From assembly GCA_963920575.1 (NCBI GenBank), contig OY986968.1, positions 6,379,485 to 6,443,484 on the forward strand: 64,000 nt of DNA. Reading direction: 5' to 3'. This DNA is from Narthecium ossifragum (Eukaryota > Streptophyta > Magnoliopsida > Dioscoreales > Nartheciaceae). The translations under genes and the position numbers were made by a program. The notes under the pieces were generated by a model. It worked only from the letters and a program-made list of their open reading frames with translations, was not told the origin of the DNA and did not search any database. Position 1 is the stretch's first letter. Each line of letters begins with the position of its first letter. Positions 10,422 to 22,900 of the stretch are shown one piece after another.

Positions 10422-12576
10422 CTATGCTCTGTTCTCCTTGTAGATACTTTCTCTTCTCCTTGCTGCCATTGCTTGTGCCCGTGGATTAGTGATGGGTTTT
10501 GTCTTGTCGGATTCTGTTGAGTTAGCCTTACTGGTTGATGCTATAGGTTCATTGCTGCGACCGCTAATTTACTGGGATCAATTGTTGAGCCTTGATTCCA
10601 ATGTGTAGCCTCTGTTCTGGGTGGATTGCTTTCTCTTCCCCCTGTTTTGCTCTTCATTTCCCTACTGCAATGGGTGCCTTCGTGAACCGCTGCTAGGCTA
10701 GACCTCCCCCATGCCAGGCTTGTCACTTGGCTGCCTCGGTCTAGCTTCTATATTAAGCCCTATAGCTGTTTGATAAAATGCCAAAAAGGGGGTTGCTGAG
10801 CTACTACTAGGTTTAATTCCTTTCCCATGTTATTCATGCATACTTCATTCCCTTGTCTTGCTATGCTGTACTGCCACTAGGATACGCTGGTCTTCCCCTC
10901 TCAGCCAATATTATGCCAATGTCATGCAATATGATGCTCTCTTTCGGTCGATAATGCGGTTGCTATCGTTAAGTTTGGATATTCCTCTACCATGCTCGTT
11001 TGGGCTTCAGATGCTCCATTTAAGTGGATGCTCTAGTTCGATCATGTTTCTGTTGATTGAATATCCTAATAGCTAAAGTTTTCTTTATGTGTCAGTCATG
11101 CTGGTTTTCGTTGATTAATCGTTAACTATAAGTATGATCAAATCCCGAAGTTGGATAGCTCTAAGTTGGCTTACTGCATGGTGGTCAGTTCTTGCAGCTT
11201 CATAGAAATGGCCTAAATTGTGCATCTTAATATCATGTAAGCCTAGGGCCAGCAGTGAGCCCGTTTTTATTTATTTTGTGTAAATGCTTATGGTGTGCGG
11301 GCCAGTGGTGCCCTGTTAGTTGATTAGCTAAGAATGTGCCATTGTACAATTTGTGGCTGACAGGCGGTGCATGCCGTCGTAATGCCGGAATTTGGACTGA
11401 AATGTGATAACACTGTAATAGCTTAGTTCTCTTTTATGTATTATGCGATAAATTGGACATGCTTAATGAGATGTCATGTAGAGACACCTAGGCCTAGTTG
11501 TTTGAATAGGCTCATGCATGATGATTGCATTAGAGACATTCAGGCTAGGTGGTAGGCGATGGATTCGATCGCCGATCCGGGGTTCTCGGGTAGCCCGGAT
11601 CTAACCCTAGGACCGGGGTTTGGGGTAGTTGAGGATTAGGACATGATGGTCATCGATGATTATGTTTGATATCATTTGAGGTTATTGCTATAGTCGACTA
11701 TGGATTATATATTTATATTTGAGGTGTAGAGGTCGTGTCGGTCTCCAAGGCCAAGTGCTAAGGATGGTTGTCGATGCATTCCCTGACATGTGTGTCCCCA
11801 CGAGAGATGGTATGACTGGGTAGGGTGGTACCTGGACAGGAGCCCACAGTCTTTGTTTCCTCTCGTTTGTTCTTGGGTAAGGGTGATCCCGCATGGTACC
11901 GTTCCCCTGTTGGTGCTTAGGGTGATCTTGGTAACATGTTCAAGAGAGAGGTTCATGACGGGAGCCCTTGGGACATCGATAGGGTTATGAGACCCTTGGC
12001 ATACCTTAGGCTTAGGCGGAGAACGACACAGTTGCAGTTTCCCTTCCTTTCTGTGCAACGTAGAGTAGAACCCTACTGGGCATTGTTGCTCACCCTACCT
12101 GGGCTGCATCGGCGATGCAGGTCGATGCAGTTCCTTCTTTCAGGTGATCTTCTAGAAGATGGCCCGATATTTCGAGGTGATCGAGGACTTGGAGCTTCGA
12201 GGAATTCATCTACAGTTAATTTACAGTTTTAATCAGTGATGTATAAATTGTTGTATAATTTGAAATATTCGATAACAGAAATGTATGATCATTAATTCAG
12301 TCGTATTGGAGAAATGTTGTATTATTCTTTGATGTAGACATTTGAGAAATGTAATAATGAGTTACTTATTGTTGTTTCTTTGTACAACTTGAAATGGTCA
12401 TAGTATGAACTGTACAGGTTTCTTGTGTTATAATTATAGAGGAGATTCTGTCAAAATTTTCATGGACTGGAGACCGAATTATTCATTTATATGCTTGTTG
12501 CGCCAATTGATGATGTAAATATATTCAGGTGGCTCACGCCTCGATCTGGATGGATTTTCTGGGTTGGGGTGTGACA

Positions 12577-12804
12577 AGATCTCTCCCCACTTGTCCGCCC
12601 TGCAGTACTAAAATTAACGCAATCTGTGCACGGAATGCCGATGTACTAAAATATATACATCGTGTAAAAAAATTAAACTGGTAAAAGTCCAAGTTTTATG
12701 CACATGTATAAAAAAAACACAAGCGTATAAAGTACGTGTATGAAAAACAAAACGGATGGTGGTCTAATTGTCCTCACCTGTCCTCGCATTGCCGACATGT
12801 CGCG
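12577..12804. other. Flank after the 3' LTR, no gene seen
   Basis: Ordinary AT-biased sequence between the LTR end and the C48 gene's stop codon. The target duplication of the gypsy element cannot be tested because its left end is outside the window. Confidence 0.5.
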
Positions 12805-14290
12805 CTAGTTGAAGTTCAAATTGTACCAAGGGAGGCCTTGTTGTATGCACTCTTCAAATTTCAATAGAAACACGGCGCAGTCTAGTCTACCAATAACAAG
12901 ATACACGTAATTAGCAGATGAGAGAGGCAGCATGAAAGTGTGCTTTAAGTTTGAGTGTCCTTACGATCCACGCTGGATGGGTATATCACGCGCCCGTTCT
13001 AGCTCCCAGCCCCCGTTTTGCATGCCCACGTCATATAAGTCGGGCAACCACGTATCCAACGCCTTTTTGACCCACTCTGACATTTCGGCTATAGCGCGGT
13101 CGTACTCTGGAGCCGAGGATGATGTGTAATGCTTGGAAAAACCCCCATGAAGATCCACGACGAGCAGGTGCCAGTGGTCGCTTGTGTACAGCGGAATGAA
13201 CTACACGTCCATGCTCGGGAGTGTGGAAAATGTTCCGGCTACGTGTAAGATCGAGTCTCGAAGGTCATTGCGGCGACGCACGACGGAGGGTTGACATGTC
13301 AATAGTCAAATTGTCAGTGGCGCATGCATAAAATGGCAACTTAACTCCTACTTGAATGAAGAACTCACGTGGAGACGGGTAGATGAAAAAAAAGAACGGC
13401 GGCTGTCATTTGATTTCAGATAACGCCTCGATAAGACGCCCTGCATCGCGTCGATTATGTCTCCCTCGATGAGGGTATCATTTAGTATGTCCATTATTTG
13501 ACCACGTGTGCAGTATCCCGTATCGTGCTTGAAGACAAGGGCACTGAAAAGATACACATAAAGCAATAGAAAATAAATCTCAAGGTAATACATGCGTACT
13601 GTTTTATAACGAGTATTAAAACTTAACATGATGATTGATACTTTTATAAACTGCATATGTACATGTACACAAAACACATGCACATGCCAAAGCAATAGTT
13701 ACTGGTAGAAACTACATATACGTGTATAAACAAATACCTCGTGTTAATACCCGCCGGGCTAGCAATAGGAGGCTTGTTTTTACGGGTAGGATTTAATACC
13801 CGTTGTTGAAGTCCGGTTTTGGCGAGGGGCAGCCATTTCACATCATCACGTCGCGTCTTCACTGACGCACCGAACAGCCAGCGAATGGTAGCGTGCCATC
13901 TGGCCACTACCATACGCTCTCGAGTGCCCTCTCGAGTCTCGCGCGGGTTCAAATGCATCGGACGACATATGAATCGGATGGCCATCCATGGCCATTAATG
14001 CCAGGGACAGTTTTGGGATTATGTAGGTTTGGGGTCCGAATGTGCAAAAGATATACGTGCAAAATTTTTATGCACGCATATATACAATTTCGTACACATG
14101 GATATAATTTAGAACACGTACAATTGTTTTCGAAACCACGTGTATTAATAAAATACTCGCTATTTTGCTACTTACCCAACAATGTTCGGCGTGAGTCCAT
14201 TTATCCACATATCTTTGACCGTGCGATCTAGTTCATCATCTTCACTGAGATCTGGTTCGATGGGTATGTTCAGGTCAATGTTGAGCAGGC
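12805..14290 (-). CDS. Ulp1/C48 cysteine peptidase-like gene, transposon-borne type, multi-exon
   Basis: A spliced model fits well. Exons on minus are about 14290-14176 (ends GLTPNIVG before GTAAGT), about 13960-13738, 13543-13369 (acceptor TTTTCAG, donor GTGAGT), 13200-12965 (acceptor GTGTAG, donor GTAAGG) and 12886-12805 (acceptor TTGGTAG, stop TAG). Exon 4 carries FIPLYTSDHWHLLVVDLHGG, the His and Asp of a C48 peptidase. Exon 5 supplies the Cys in LDCAVFLLKFEECI, preceded by the oxyanion-type Gln (IPIQRG). All catalytic positions are therefore present across the splice. Such domains occur in SUMO proteases and, more often in plants, in CACTA and Mutator-like transposons. The 5' end was not found and no transposase was recognised, so this is probably a captured or terminal transposon gene. 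Exon 2 limits are uncertain. Confidence 0.65.
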
Positions 14291-15136
14291 CGCGGGGCTT
14301 ATATGCCTTCGCACACACCGAATCAGCGCTGTCAGAACTGAGTCATGCAGGATATGATTAGAAAAAGGACATGAATATTTCATGCGCATAGTGCACAAGA
14401 GGTGTACCCAGGTGAAGCAGGTGAAGGGGAGAACGGAATGACCATGGGAAGGAGATGAAGCATGTGAAGGTGTAAGTACCGGCAAGGATTTTGGCGGGGA
14501 GAAACTTCTATTGGCGTGAAGGAGAAGGAGGTGAGTGATAGCCTCTCCTCTCACCTTGATGGGATGTTTTCTTTTTTTATATATATTTAAATCTTACGTG
14601 GACCAAAAAAAACATGCTAAGTGCCCCATGTAATGATGATGTTGTCATCTCAAATGGGATAGTGGGGATGGCGATTGGATGGCCATTAATATGGGGTGAA
14701 TTGGAGGGCAATTTTGGAATTATGTGGGTTTGGGGTCCGAATCTGCAAAAAAATTTGGGGTGGGGTCTCGGTCCGCTAATAGAGATGACCAGGGGGCCTT
14801 TTAGGCAATAAATCCTGAAACAAGGTGTGAAACACTCGCTCCATGCCACTGGTGTTTACGTGGCACGCTGTTGACGTGGATTTCTTACTACATGGCCAAT
14901 ATATAGGGAGAATGGTTGATAGGGGCTAAAAAAAAGGGTTTGGCAGTATGTCTCATTTTTTATTTTTGATATGACAATAGGGGTGATGGGACGAAAATGC
15001 CCCTCACCCTCCGTGCCATCCTCGTCGCCTATCTCACCGCCACGGAGTGGAGAAGCGACTCCAATCCCTATCCTACCGTCCATATCCTGATCTGGATGGT
15101 GAGATCGGGATCGGAGTCGCTTCTGCACTCCGATCC
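14291..15136. other. Non-coding flank with a diverged internal duplication
   Basis: A block at about 14675-14765 (GGATGGCCATTAAT ... GTTTGGGGTCCGAAT) is a diverged copy of 13985-14050, suggesting tandem or terminal repeats of the same transposon. The rest to 15136 contains short inverted matches around GGATCGGAGTCGCTTCT. It adjoins the sequence at 27663, from which it was split by the gypsy insertion. Confidence 0.5.
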
Positions 15137-17385
15137 TGTCACGCCCAGACCCGTGTAGGCCCAACCGGGCCAGGCGACGCGAAACGAAACCTAACATACT
15201 GCGAAAATTTTGGCGAGCTTTCCCTCTAATCGTAGTGGTTACCCTAGCAATTCATAATCATCCTGTATTATACAATCATTCATGAACTCAAACACTGAAA
15301 TTGATATATAATATAAAACCTCATTTATCACTCCCGTAGGAGACTATCTATAACAAAAGGGTAAGACTGGATCGCCGCTCCTCAAGCACCGTCAGACGCC
15401 GCCACGTCACCAAACACCGGCCCGGTAGGAGCGACCGAAGAAGAGCTAGCGCCAGCACCTGCAAAACGCAGCCCGGGTAGGAGTGAGCACTAAGCTCAGC
15501 AGGGACACTACACTACGACACTCACAAGGGAGGGAACACAACAGTGCCGCCCTCAAGCAAGACTTGGGTGTGCAGCAAGGGTCCCATAACCCTTTGCCGG
15601 TGTCCCTAGGCATACCCAACCATGGTCACCCTAAAGGACTGGGCCCATCCTGGATACACCTAGTGTCGCAGGGTTCCAGCTGTGGTCACCCAAACGAACT
15701 GGGCCCACACTGGTCGCCACTGCAGGCAGGAACAGACACTGCCTGGGCTGGACTCACTCCGACGACCCCCAAAGGACAAGAACCGACACCGGTTGCACCC
15801 ACAACATCTGGCTCGAGGCCGACATGACCTCTATAATAATCAAGCAACATGTATTCAGGTCATCTAACCCTATCATTGAAAATGACTGAATACTACAAAT
15901 CGAATCCTGGACCAAGCTACCCGCAACGGTCCTAGAGCTAGATCCGGGCTACCCGAAAACCCCGGATCGGCAACGCCCTACACAGATGCAACTAATGCAC
16001 AACACAATACATGTTATGGACATGCGCAGGATAATACAGCTAAACATGCAACAGTATGTGATGATATAAATAATAAGGTCTGGGCACGGCACCCTGCCGG
16101 CCCAGGGTGGTGAACAGGTAAATAAGGTCTAAGTACTGCTACAGTGGTACCCCCACCAACTGTCAGCAGTCCACCACAACACCTGAACCAGAAAGCAGCC
16201 CCGCAAACAACAGCTCATAGATATCACAGATAAAGCCCTCGGCGCATGTCGGCATGCAAGGCTAGGGAAAGTGTAGGGCTACCCGCCCGTTTATTCTAAA
16301 CATCCAGGGAGTCATCACTCCCCCGGTTCACCATTGCCCTATTATGGGGCATTGCCGACAAACCAAGCCCAGCGGGCAAAAGCTATGAAAAATCCTCTCT
16401 GGTACTAAAGGATCGATCTTTTCCAAAGAAAAAATCGATCTTTTAAGTAACTGTGAGCTTCCCTCACTGTCGAGCTAAAGAAAATCGATCCTTCCTCCCA
16501 GGAAGATCGATCTCTCTCGAGATAGAGGGCACCCTTCTCGTCGCGCCAAAAAAGATCGATCCTTCCTCCCAGGAAGATCGATCTTCCTCGCGACGTAGGG
16601 TAACCATGCTACCCAAGACCCAGGATCGATCTTCTCCAAGCAGAGGATCGATCCTTCATCGGGTGCAGCATGACCAACCGATCCTTCCTCTAGAAGGATC
16701 GATCCGGATGGGTTCTCCGGCGTACTTCCGGCGAGAAATACCGCCGGATGGTACATCCAAACTTAACGAAACTCTGGGATCTGATAGATCAAGATCCCAC
16801 GAGTCCAAAACCGGTGAAAACTCAGCAAACAAACATGTATATTGAGAGATCTAAGCATAAGAACACAAATCAAAACGGAAAAGCCAAAAATCCAGAATAG
16901 ATTGTAGGTAGGATCCCTACCTAAGCAAGAGCAGCTTCAATCCAAGCTACCAGGCCTTGGATCGTCCTCGAATGCCTTGAAAATCGATAGATCTGAGCTC
17001 CAGATCTCCGAATTTCAAAAGGATTCAAGGAAGAAAGTCTCGTCTGCTTTATAGGCAAACGAACCGACTTATGAATGATCGATCTTTCCCTAGGCAAAGA
17101 TCGATCCTTCATGACGATCGCACTTGACTTTTTGGCATAAGAAGATCGATCTCTTAGCTAGAGCAGATCGATCTTTTTTGTCCAAAAGGCTAGACTTGGG
17201 CAAGAACTCAAGCCCAAGCCCGGATCTTTCGATCTCGGGTCCCACTAACCGTTCTAGCCAAATATTACCACAAACATGGTCAGTGTGTGCACACGCGGGT
17301 GTGAAACAAGCCAACAAGGCGCAATTTACCAAATTGCCCTTGCTTTCCATGACGAGCCACAGCAGTAGAGGGACGGGTCCTCACA
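15137..17385 (-). repeat. 3' LTR of the chromovirus
   Basis: Starts TGTCACGCCC and ends GGTCCTCACA on plus. Relative to the 5' LTR it lacks about 15-20 bp near 15320 and about 45 bp near 16345. GATCGATC-type units cluster at 16410-16700 and 17075-17180. A TATAAAG lies on minus at about 17047-17054, immediately downstream (sense) of the second cluster. Confidence 0.92.
16410..17180. repeat. AAGATCGATC-type palindrome clusters in the chromovirus LTR
   Basis: About fifteen near-copies of AAGGATCGATCCTT or AAGATCGATCTT occur in two groups (16410-16700 and 17075-17180). The second group lies about 20-130 bp upstream, in sense, of the TATA-like box. The first lies downstream of it. Confidence 0.88.
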
Positions 17386-17460
17386 TCCTAATACTCTTAA
17401 AGGAAATCTCGTCCCGAGATTCGATAAGGGTAGGGCTCGGAAACAAAAGAAACAGCTACA

Positions 17461-18191
17461 CTAGAAGACATGACAAAAGTTACCTCGAGAAGGGAACAAG
17501 TGCGGATAATCCTGTCGCATGCGCGCCTCGTGCTCCCAGGTCATCTCCTCGATGCCTCTGTGCCTCCACAGTACCTTGACCAAGGGAATCGTCTTGCCCC
17601 GCAAGACCTGATCCCTCCGGTCAAGTACTCGAACAGGCTGCCCAACGAATGTCGCGTCTGACTCAAGCTCGATGTCATCCACTCTGATGACATGCGATGG
17701 GTCGGGGTGGTACTTCCTCAGCATCGACACGTGAAAAGTCTGGTGCACAGCAGACATGTGCTGAGGGAGGTCCAAGCGGTAGGCTACCTCGCCGACCCTC
17801 TCTAGGATCTCAAACGGCCTGACGAACCTCGGAGCCAACTTGCCTCCACTGCCAAACCTGACAGACCCTCTGTACGGTGCTGCCCGCAGGAACACACCGT
17901 CGCCAACTGCGAACTCAAGCGGTCGTCGCCTCTGGTCTTCATAGCTCTTCTGCCGACTCTGAGCCGTCAGAAGCCTCTGCTTGATCTGCGCTAAGCTCTC
18001 TGACGACCTCCTGACGAGGTCTGGACCGGTGAGTGAAACCTCTCCAACCTCTGTCCAGTAAGCTGGGGAACGACACGGCCTACCGTACAACGCCTCGAAA
18101 GGTGCTACTCCAAAACTAGACTGGTAGCTGTTGATATAGGCGAACTCCACCAAGGGAACATGCTCCTCCCAGCTGCCTCCTGCGTCGAGGA
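17461..18191 (-). pseudogene. Integrase C-terminus and chromodomain
   Basis: This part continues the integrase frame after the nested LTR: PLVEFAYINSYQSSFGVAPF, EALYGRPCRSP, then the GPF/Y-type module (KLAPRFVRPFEILERVG, AYRLDLP) and HVSMLRKYHPDPSH. It ends with a chromodomain (VRVLDRRDQVLRGKTIPLVK, VLWRHRGIEEMTWE). The chromodomain places the element among chromoviruses, where it targets insertion to chromatin. It is in frame with 21697-21193 once the insert and one duplication are removed. The first codons of the long open frame (18192-18432) belong to the inserted LTR, not the gene. Confidence 0.9.
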
Positions 18192-18196
18192 CACAT

Positions 18197-19774
18197 TGTG
18201 AGGACCCGTTCCTCCAACTCGGTCCGACCGCGGTAGGTCGAGGGTCTGGTTTTGTGGTTTGGCTTGGTTGGCCTTGGTTTGCGATCGGTTGATCGTATCG
18301 CTGCTTTTGGACCCCAAGGGCAATTTGGTAAATTGCGCATTGGCGGTCAGTTTCACACCCGCGTAGTACACACACGGCCTTGATTGATGTACGAGAGTGA
18401 ATAGATCCAGTAGGAGCGTTCGCGATCGTCAAATTCGGATGAGATCGCGACTTGGAGCCAATTCGGATCCAGTCCGATCAGTTGGCTCGTCTGAACCGGC
18501 TAAGCCACTTAAGTGGCTTAACCCTCTTCTCTCTCTCCTACTTACTTTCTCTCTCTTTCCCCCTCTCTCTTTCTTTTCTTCTTTTTCTTCTTTCTTTCTC
18601 TCTCCCTTCCCTGGCTTCCCCGCTCCCGACCCCCTCTCTTCTCCTTCGCTCGCGACGACGCCGACCCCCTCTTCTCCGGAGCTCCTTTGCCTCTGTTGCC
18701 GGCCGTCGTCTCCTTCGAGCCCCCCTCCTCAGATCCGGCCAGAGCTCCTCTTCCCCGAGCTCTCTCCCTCCTTCCCTTTCTCTCTTCCGCGGCAGCCCAC
18801 CCTCTCTCCTACGGAGAACCCTCTCCCTTTCCCGGCGGCCTGGAGGCGGCGGTGAGGTCCCCTCCTCCTCCTCCTTCCTCCCCTCTCTCTCTCCGGCGGC
18901 AGCCCTCTTCCTTCTCCGACGACAGCTGCGGCTGTGGGAGGCCTCCGGCGGCTCTCCGACGAGCTGGAGATGGCGGCTTCGACAGAGGACGGCGGATTGG
19001 CAAGTATGAAGCTGGAATTAGCGTGTGAAGGTAGGGTTTCTACCTTGATCTTTAGGATATGCTAGATCTAGGGTTTGATTGTTGGATTAATTGATTTCTA
19101 TGCTTTAATTAGTCCCTTGATACATGTTCTTCATCTGGTAGATGCTTCTTAGGATTTGATTGTGATTTAATTGGGTTTTTAAGCATGTTTTTCCCGGATT
19201 TTCGTCGATGCTCTGTTCTTCAATGAACAGTCAGTTTCCAGCTCGATTTCTGAGCTGTGTGATCATGATCTCGGAAAACTTTCTAGATGAAAGTTGTAGA
19301 TCATCGAATCTACTTTCAATTGACGCTAATTTCATAATTTTCGGATTTTCCTATGATTTATGATGAATTTTCCCCTGATCTGCGACGAAACTGAACCTTT
19401 GATAAAGTTTGGATTTTGGCTGAATTCCGGGTTTTATCTTGGTTTCCTTGCTTTGATCTTCTCGCGGTAGATTAATAAGATTGCTAGATAACATGTATGT
19501 TAATCCCAATAGGATTTTGATAGATTTGTGCATGTTTAGTTCTATGTCATGTTTATGGAGATCTTCTCCTTTTATGCAAGTCGATATATTATGTGTGATA
19601 AATACTAGTATGCTAGTAGGTGATCCTCAGCTGGATTTCTTGTGAATGTAACATGAATTTCTCGAGAAAATAGACTTGGGTTTCCTATTCACGAAAATGC
19701 TGTATTTGATGAATGTCCTTGATTCCTCTTATCAATATTATGTTAGCATTTTCTTGACATGTTATATATATGTA

Positions 19775-19807
<33 letters not shown>

Positions 19808-21192
19808 ATATGTGTAGGCCCTATGTGTGGCCCAGCCCTACGTGAGGCTTGTGGTTGAACCAAGGGAGTCATGCCCCTTGGGATGTTTAGATAATTAAAT
19901 GGGCAGAGGTCGTGCCCTAGTTGTGTTTATTATAATTGTTGTTGATTGATGTTGGCGTGGCCGGGGTTGTGCCCATGTTGTAGAAATTGTGGTTGACGGC
20001 TGCCGACGCCGTTGTAATGCCGGATTTTGATCTATTGGATACTTGTTATTATAGCTTTGCTAGATAGATCATTACTGCTTGAACCCTTGCTATGTTTACC
20101 CCCTTGGCGAGCGGTGAGCTATGCCTAGCCCTGTATGTTGTGATGTCATATTGTTGCAAGTATGAATTTCTTGTGATGTGCGCGTGAGCATTGTATGCAT
20201 TTGACTGTATTAGAAGCATCAGGCTAGGTGGTAGGCGATGGTTTCGATCGTCGATCCGGGGTTCTCGGGTAGCCCGGATCTAGCCCTAGGACCGGGGTTT
20301 GGGGTAGTCGAGGATTAGGACGTGATTGTCATCAATGATCATGTTTGATATCATTCGAGAATTATTAGGTAGTCGGACTGGAATATTATATTATATTGAT
20401 ATTGAGGTTTAGAGGTCGTGTCGGTTTTCCAAGGCCAAGTGCTAAGGATAGTTGTCGATGTCCCTGACGTGTGTCCCCAGGCAGTGGTTTCCTCCTGGGT
20501 AAAGGGTGTTCCTACTGGCTCTGCTTCTTGTTTCCTCCCAGCATGTTTGGTTGATGTTCCCAGCGTGGTCGATTGAGAAGAGTAGGATCCCTTGGAGAAT
20601 CGATAGGGGTTATGGGACCCCGTGGCATCCTTTAGACTTAGACGGAGGAACGACACTGTTGTTGTTGCCCTTCCTTTCTGTGCGACGTAGAATAGCGTAG
20701 AACCCTACTGAGCTCTGTTGCTCACTCCTACCTGGGCTGCATCGGCGATGCAGGTCGATGCAGTTCTTTCCTTTCAGGTAATCGTCTGGACGTTGGCGCG
20801 CTATTCTCGAGGTGATCGTGGACTTGGAGTTTCGAGGAGTATTTGACGATCCTGGAGTTTCCCCTTTTGTTAATAGTTGTACATTTACAGTTATATTAAA
20901 TGTATAATTTCCCTCTTCGAGGATTTGATTATCTGTATTAAATTATGTAATGAGGGTTGATGAAAGATTGTATCAGAACCTGTACTATATAGTAAGATTT
21001 GTGATAATAGATTCATATTCATATTGAACTTTAGAACTGTTATATTTATCGTTTTAATTTATTGTGAAGATTATAACTGTACAGGGTTCCAATTGAGAAA
21101 CATAGGGAAAACTCTCGTCGTTTGATTTTAGAATTAGAGTTTAGGACCCTCACGTCCCGGTCCGGATGGGTTTTCTGGGTCGGGGCGTGACA
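18197..21192 (+). mobile_element. Solo LTR (forward gypsy family) inside the integrase
   Basis: Begins TGTGAGGACCCGTTCC and ends GGTCGGGGCGTGACA, flanked by CACAT at 18192-18196 and 21193-21197. No internal gypsy sequence is present, so recombination between two LTRs removed the body. It contains a CT-rich tract (18530-18800) and a (TA)n run at about 19775-19806. ORFs within it are low-complexity artefacts. Confidence 0.95.
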
Positions 21193-22192
21193 CACATGCT
21201 CTCAACATGTCCTCCAAGATCTGGATCGTCCGCTCTGACTGCCCGTCTGTCTGTGGATGAAACGCCGTACTGAACGTCAGAAGTGTGCCAACTGCCTCCT
21301 GGAAGCCCCGCCAGAACCTGCTAGTGAACCTGGGGTCGCGGTCTGACACGATAGAAACTGGAACCCCGTGTAGTCTGACTACCTCTCCGACGTACAAACC
21401 GCCCAACCTGTCAGTCGAGTCTGTCGTCCGCATAGGCAAGAAGTGCGCCGATTTGGTCAATCGATCAACGATGACCCAAATCGTGTCATTCCCCCTAGGA
21501 GATCTCGGTAGTCCGGTCACGAAGTCCATCGTGATGTGCTCCCACTTCCACTCAGCTAGTGGAAGCGGTTGAAGTAACCCCGGAGTCCGCTGGTGCTCTG
21601 CCTTGACCTTCTGACAGGTAAGGCAGCGCGATACGAACTCCGTCACTGCCCTCTTCATCCCACGCCACCAGAACTGTCGCCGAAGATCCTGGTACATCTT
21701 GGTGCCGCCGGGATGAACTGCAAAGCGAGAGTGGTGGAACTCTCATAGGACGTCGCCTCGAAGAACTGGATCTGCTGGAACAGCTATTCTGCCTCGAAAC
21801 CGTAGCCCTCTGTCTGGCGATACTGTCAAGTCTCCGTCTGCACCCTCTGTGCCCGCTGTTGTGCGTAACTCCTCGAGCTCTGGGTCACTGTGCTGTGCCT
21901 CTAACACTCTGGCTAGAACTGTTGGCATACTCTGCACTGCGTAGAGGAAGCTGCTGGATCCCCGATCCTCAAAATCGAGCCCCAACTGGCCCACCGTCTC
22001 TAGAGCCTGCCACTGCCGCGCTAACAACCCTGCAACTGCTGCTCTGGTGTCTCTCACCTGTCTGCTCAGCGCGTCTGCTACGACGTTTGCCTTACCAAGA
22101 TGGTAATGCAACTCAAAGTCGTAATCCTCCAGTAGCTCCATCCAGCGTCGTTGCCTCAAGTTGAGGTCACGTTGAGTGAAAACGTGCCTCAA
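21193..22192 (-). pseudogene. RNase H end, integrase zinc and catalytic regions
   Basis: The frame holds the RNase H end ([15 protein letters not shown]) and, after an in-frame stop at 21743-21745, the integrase zinc-binding C-C half (CLTCQKVKAEH) and the core (HITMDFVTGLPRS, VDRLTKSAHFLPM, SIVSDRDPRFTSRFW, FHPQTDGQSERTIQ). These supply the D, D and E residues. It breaks off after MLRACV where the solo LTR enters. Confidence 0.9.
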
Positions 22193-22243
22193 ACTCTTAT
22201 GGTCCGAGAAGACAGAAAACTTCTCGCCATAGAGGTAGTGCCG

Positions 22244-22882
22244 TCAGGTCTTCAGGGCGAAGACCATTGCTGCTAGCTCCAAGTCATGGGTCGGGTAGTT
22301 CCTCTCATGGTTCTTCAGCTGGCGAGAACCATAGGAAATTGCGTGACCCTCCTGCATGAGGACACACCCCAAACCCTCACCGTTGGCATCGCAGTAGACA
22401 CTGTAACCAACGCCTCGCTCAGGGACGATCAGCACCGGTGCACTGGTTAACCTGGTCCTCAGCTCTACGAAGGCTCGCTCACAAGCATCATCCCACACGA
22501 ACCAGACGGCCTTCTGTGTCAGTCTGGTCAACGGCCCGGTGACTCTGGAGAAGTCCCGCACGAACCGCCTGTAGTACCCCGCCAAGCCCAGGAAACTGCG
22601 GACCTCGAACATTGTCCTCGGTCTCTGCCACTGTACCACTGCCTTGACCTTGGCGGGGTCGACTGAGATCCCTGCTGCCGACACCACGTGTCCAAGGAAC
22701 CCCACCTGTGCAAGCCAGAACTCGCACTTGGAAGCCTTGGCATAAAGCCGATGCTCCCGAAGTAGCTGCAACACTGTCGGCAAGTGTCGCTTGTGCTCCG
22801 CCTCTGACCGGGAGTAGATAAGGATGTCGTCGACGAACACCACCACGAACTCATCTAGAAAGGGCCGGAAGATCCTCTGCAT
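22244..22882 (-). pseudogene. Reverse transcriptase C-terminal half and RNase H
   Basis: [13 protein letters not shown] is the catalytic FVDD box. The following [30 protein letters not shown] and [15 protein letters not shown] give the thumb region and RNase H start. It is in frame with the upstream part; a single stop at 22901-22903 just after VMPLG separates them, and another stop follows at 22244-22246. Confidence 0.9.
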
Positions 22883-22900
22883 GAGCTGCTGGTGCGTTCG

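Larger units (their letters stand above)
1858..12576 (+). mobile_element. 3' LTR of a Tekay-like gypsy element, split by a nested Tat-like element
   Basis: The LTR begins TGTGAGGACCCGT at 1858, directly after the pol tail, and ends in GGGGTGTGACA at 12576. It shares its start, an internal block (11540-11640, containing a CCGGGGTTCTCGGGTAGCC-type stretch) and its end with the forward LTRs at 18197, 38878 and 44044. Removing the nested element 3011-10421 plus one 5-bp duplication leaves about 3.3 kb, close to the roughly 3.0 kb of the solo LTR at 18197. Small ORFs inside are frame accidents. Confidence 0.8.

Noticed and set aside
16410..17180. GATCGATC clusters as a CRISPR array
   Set aside because: Units are only 10-14 bp, spacing is irregular, there are no cas genes, and the DNA is plant nuclear.
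18397..19028. Pro/Ser-rich frames in the solo LTR
   Set aside because: They arise from a CT-rich tract that is conserved as LTR sequence in sister copies without frame conservation.
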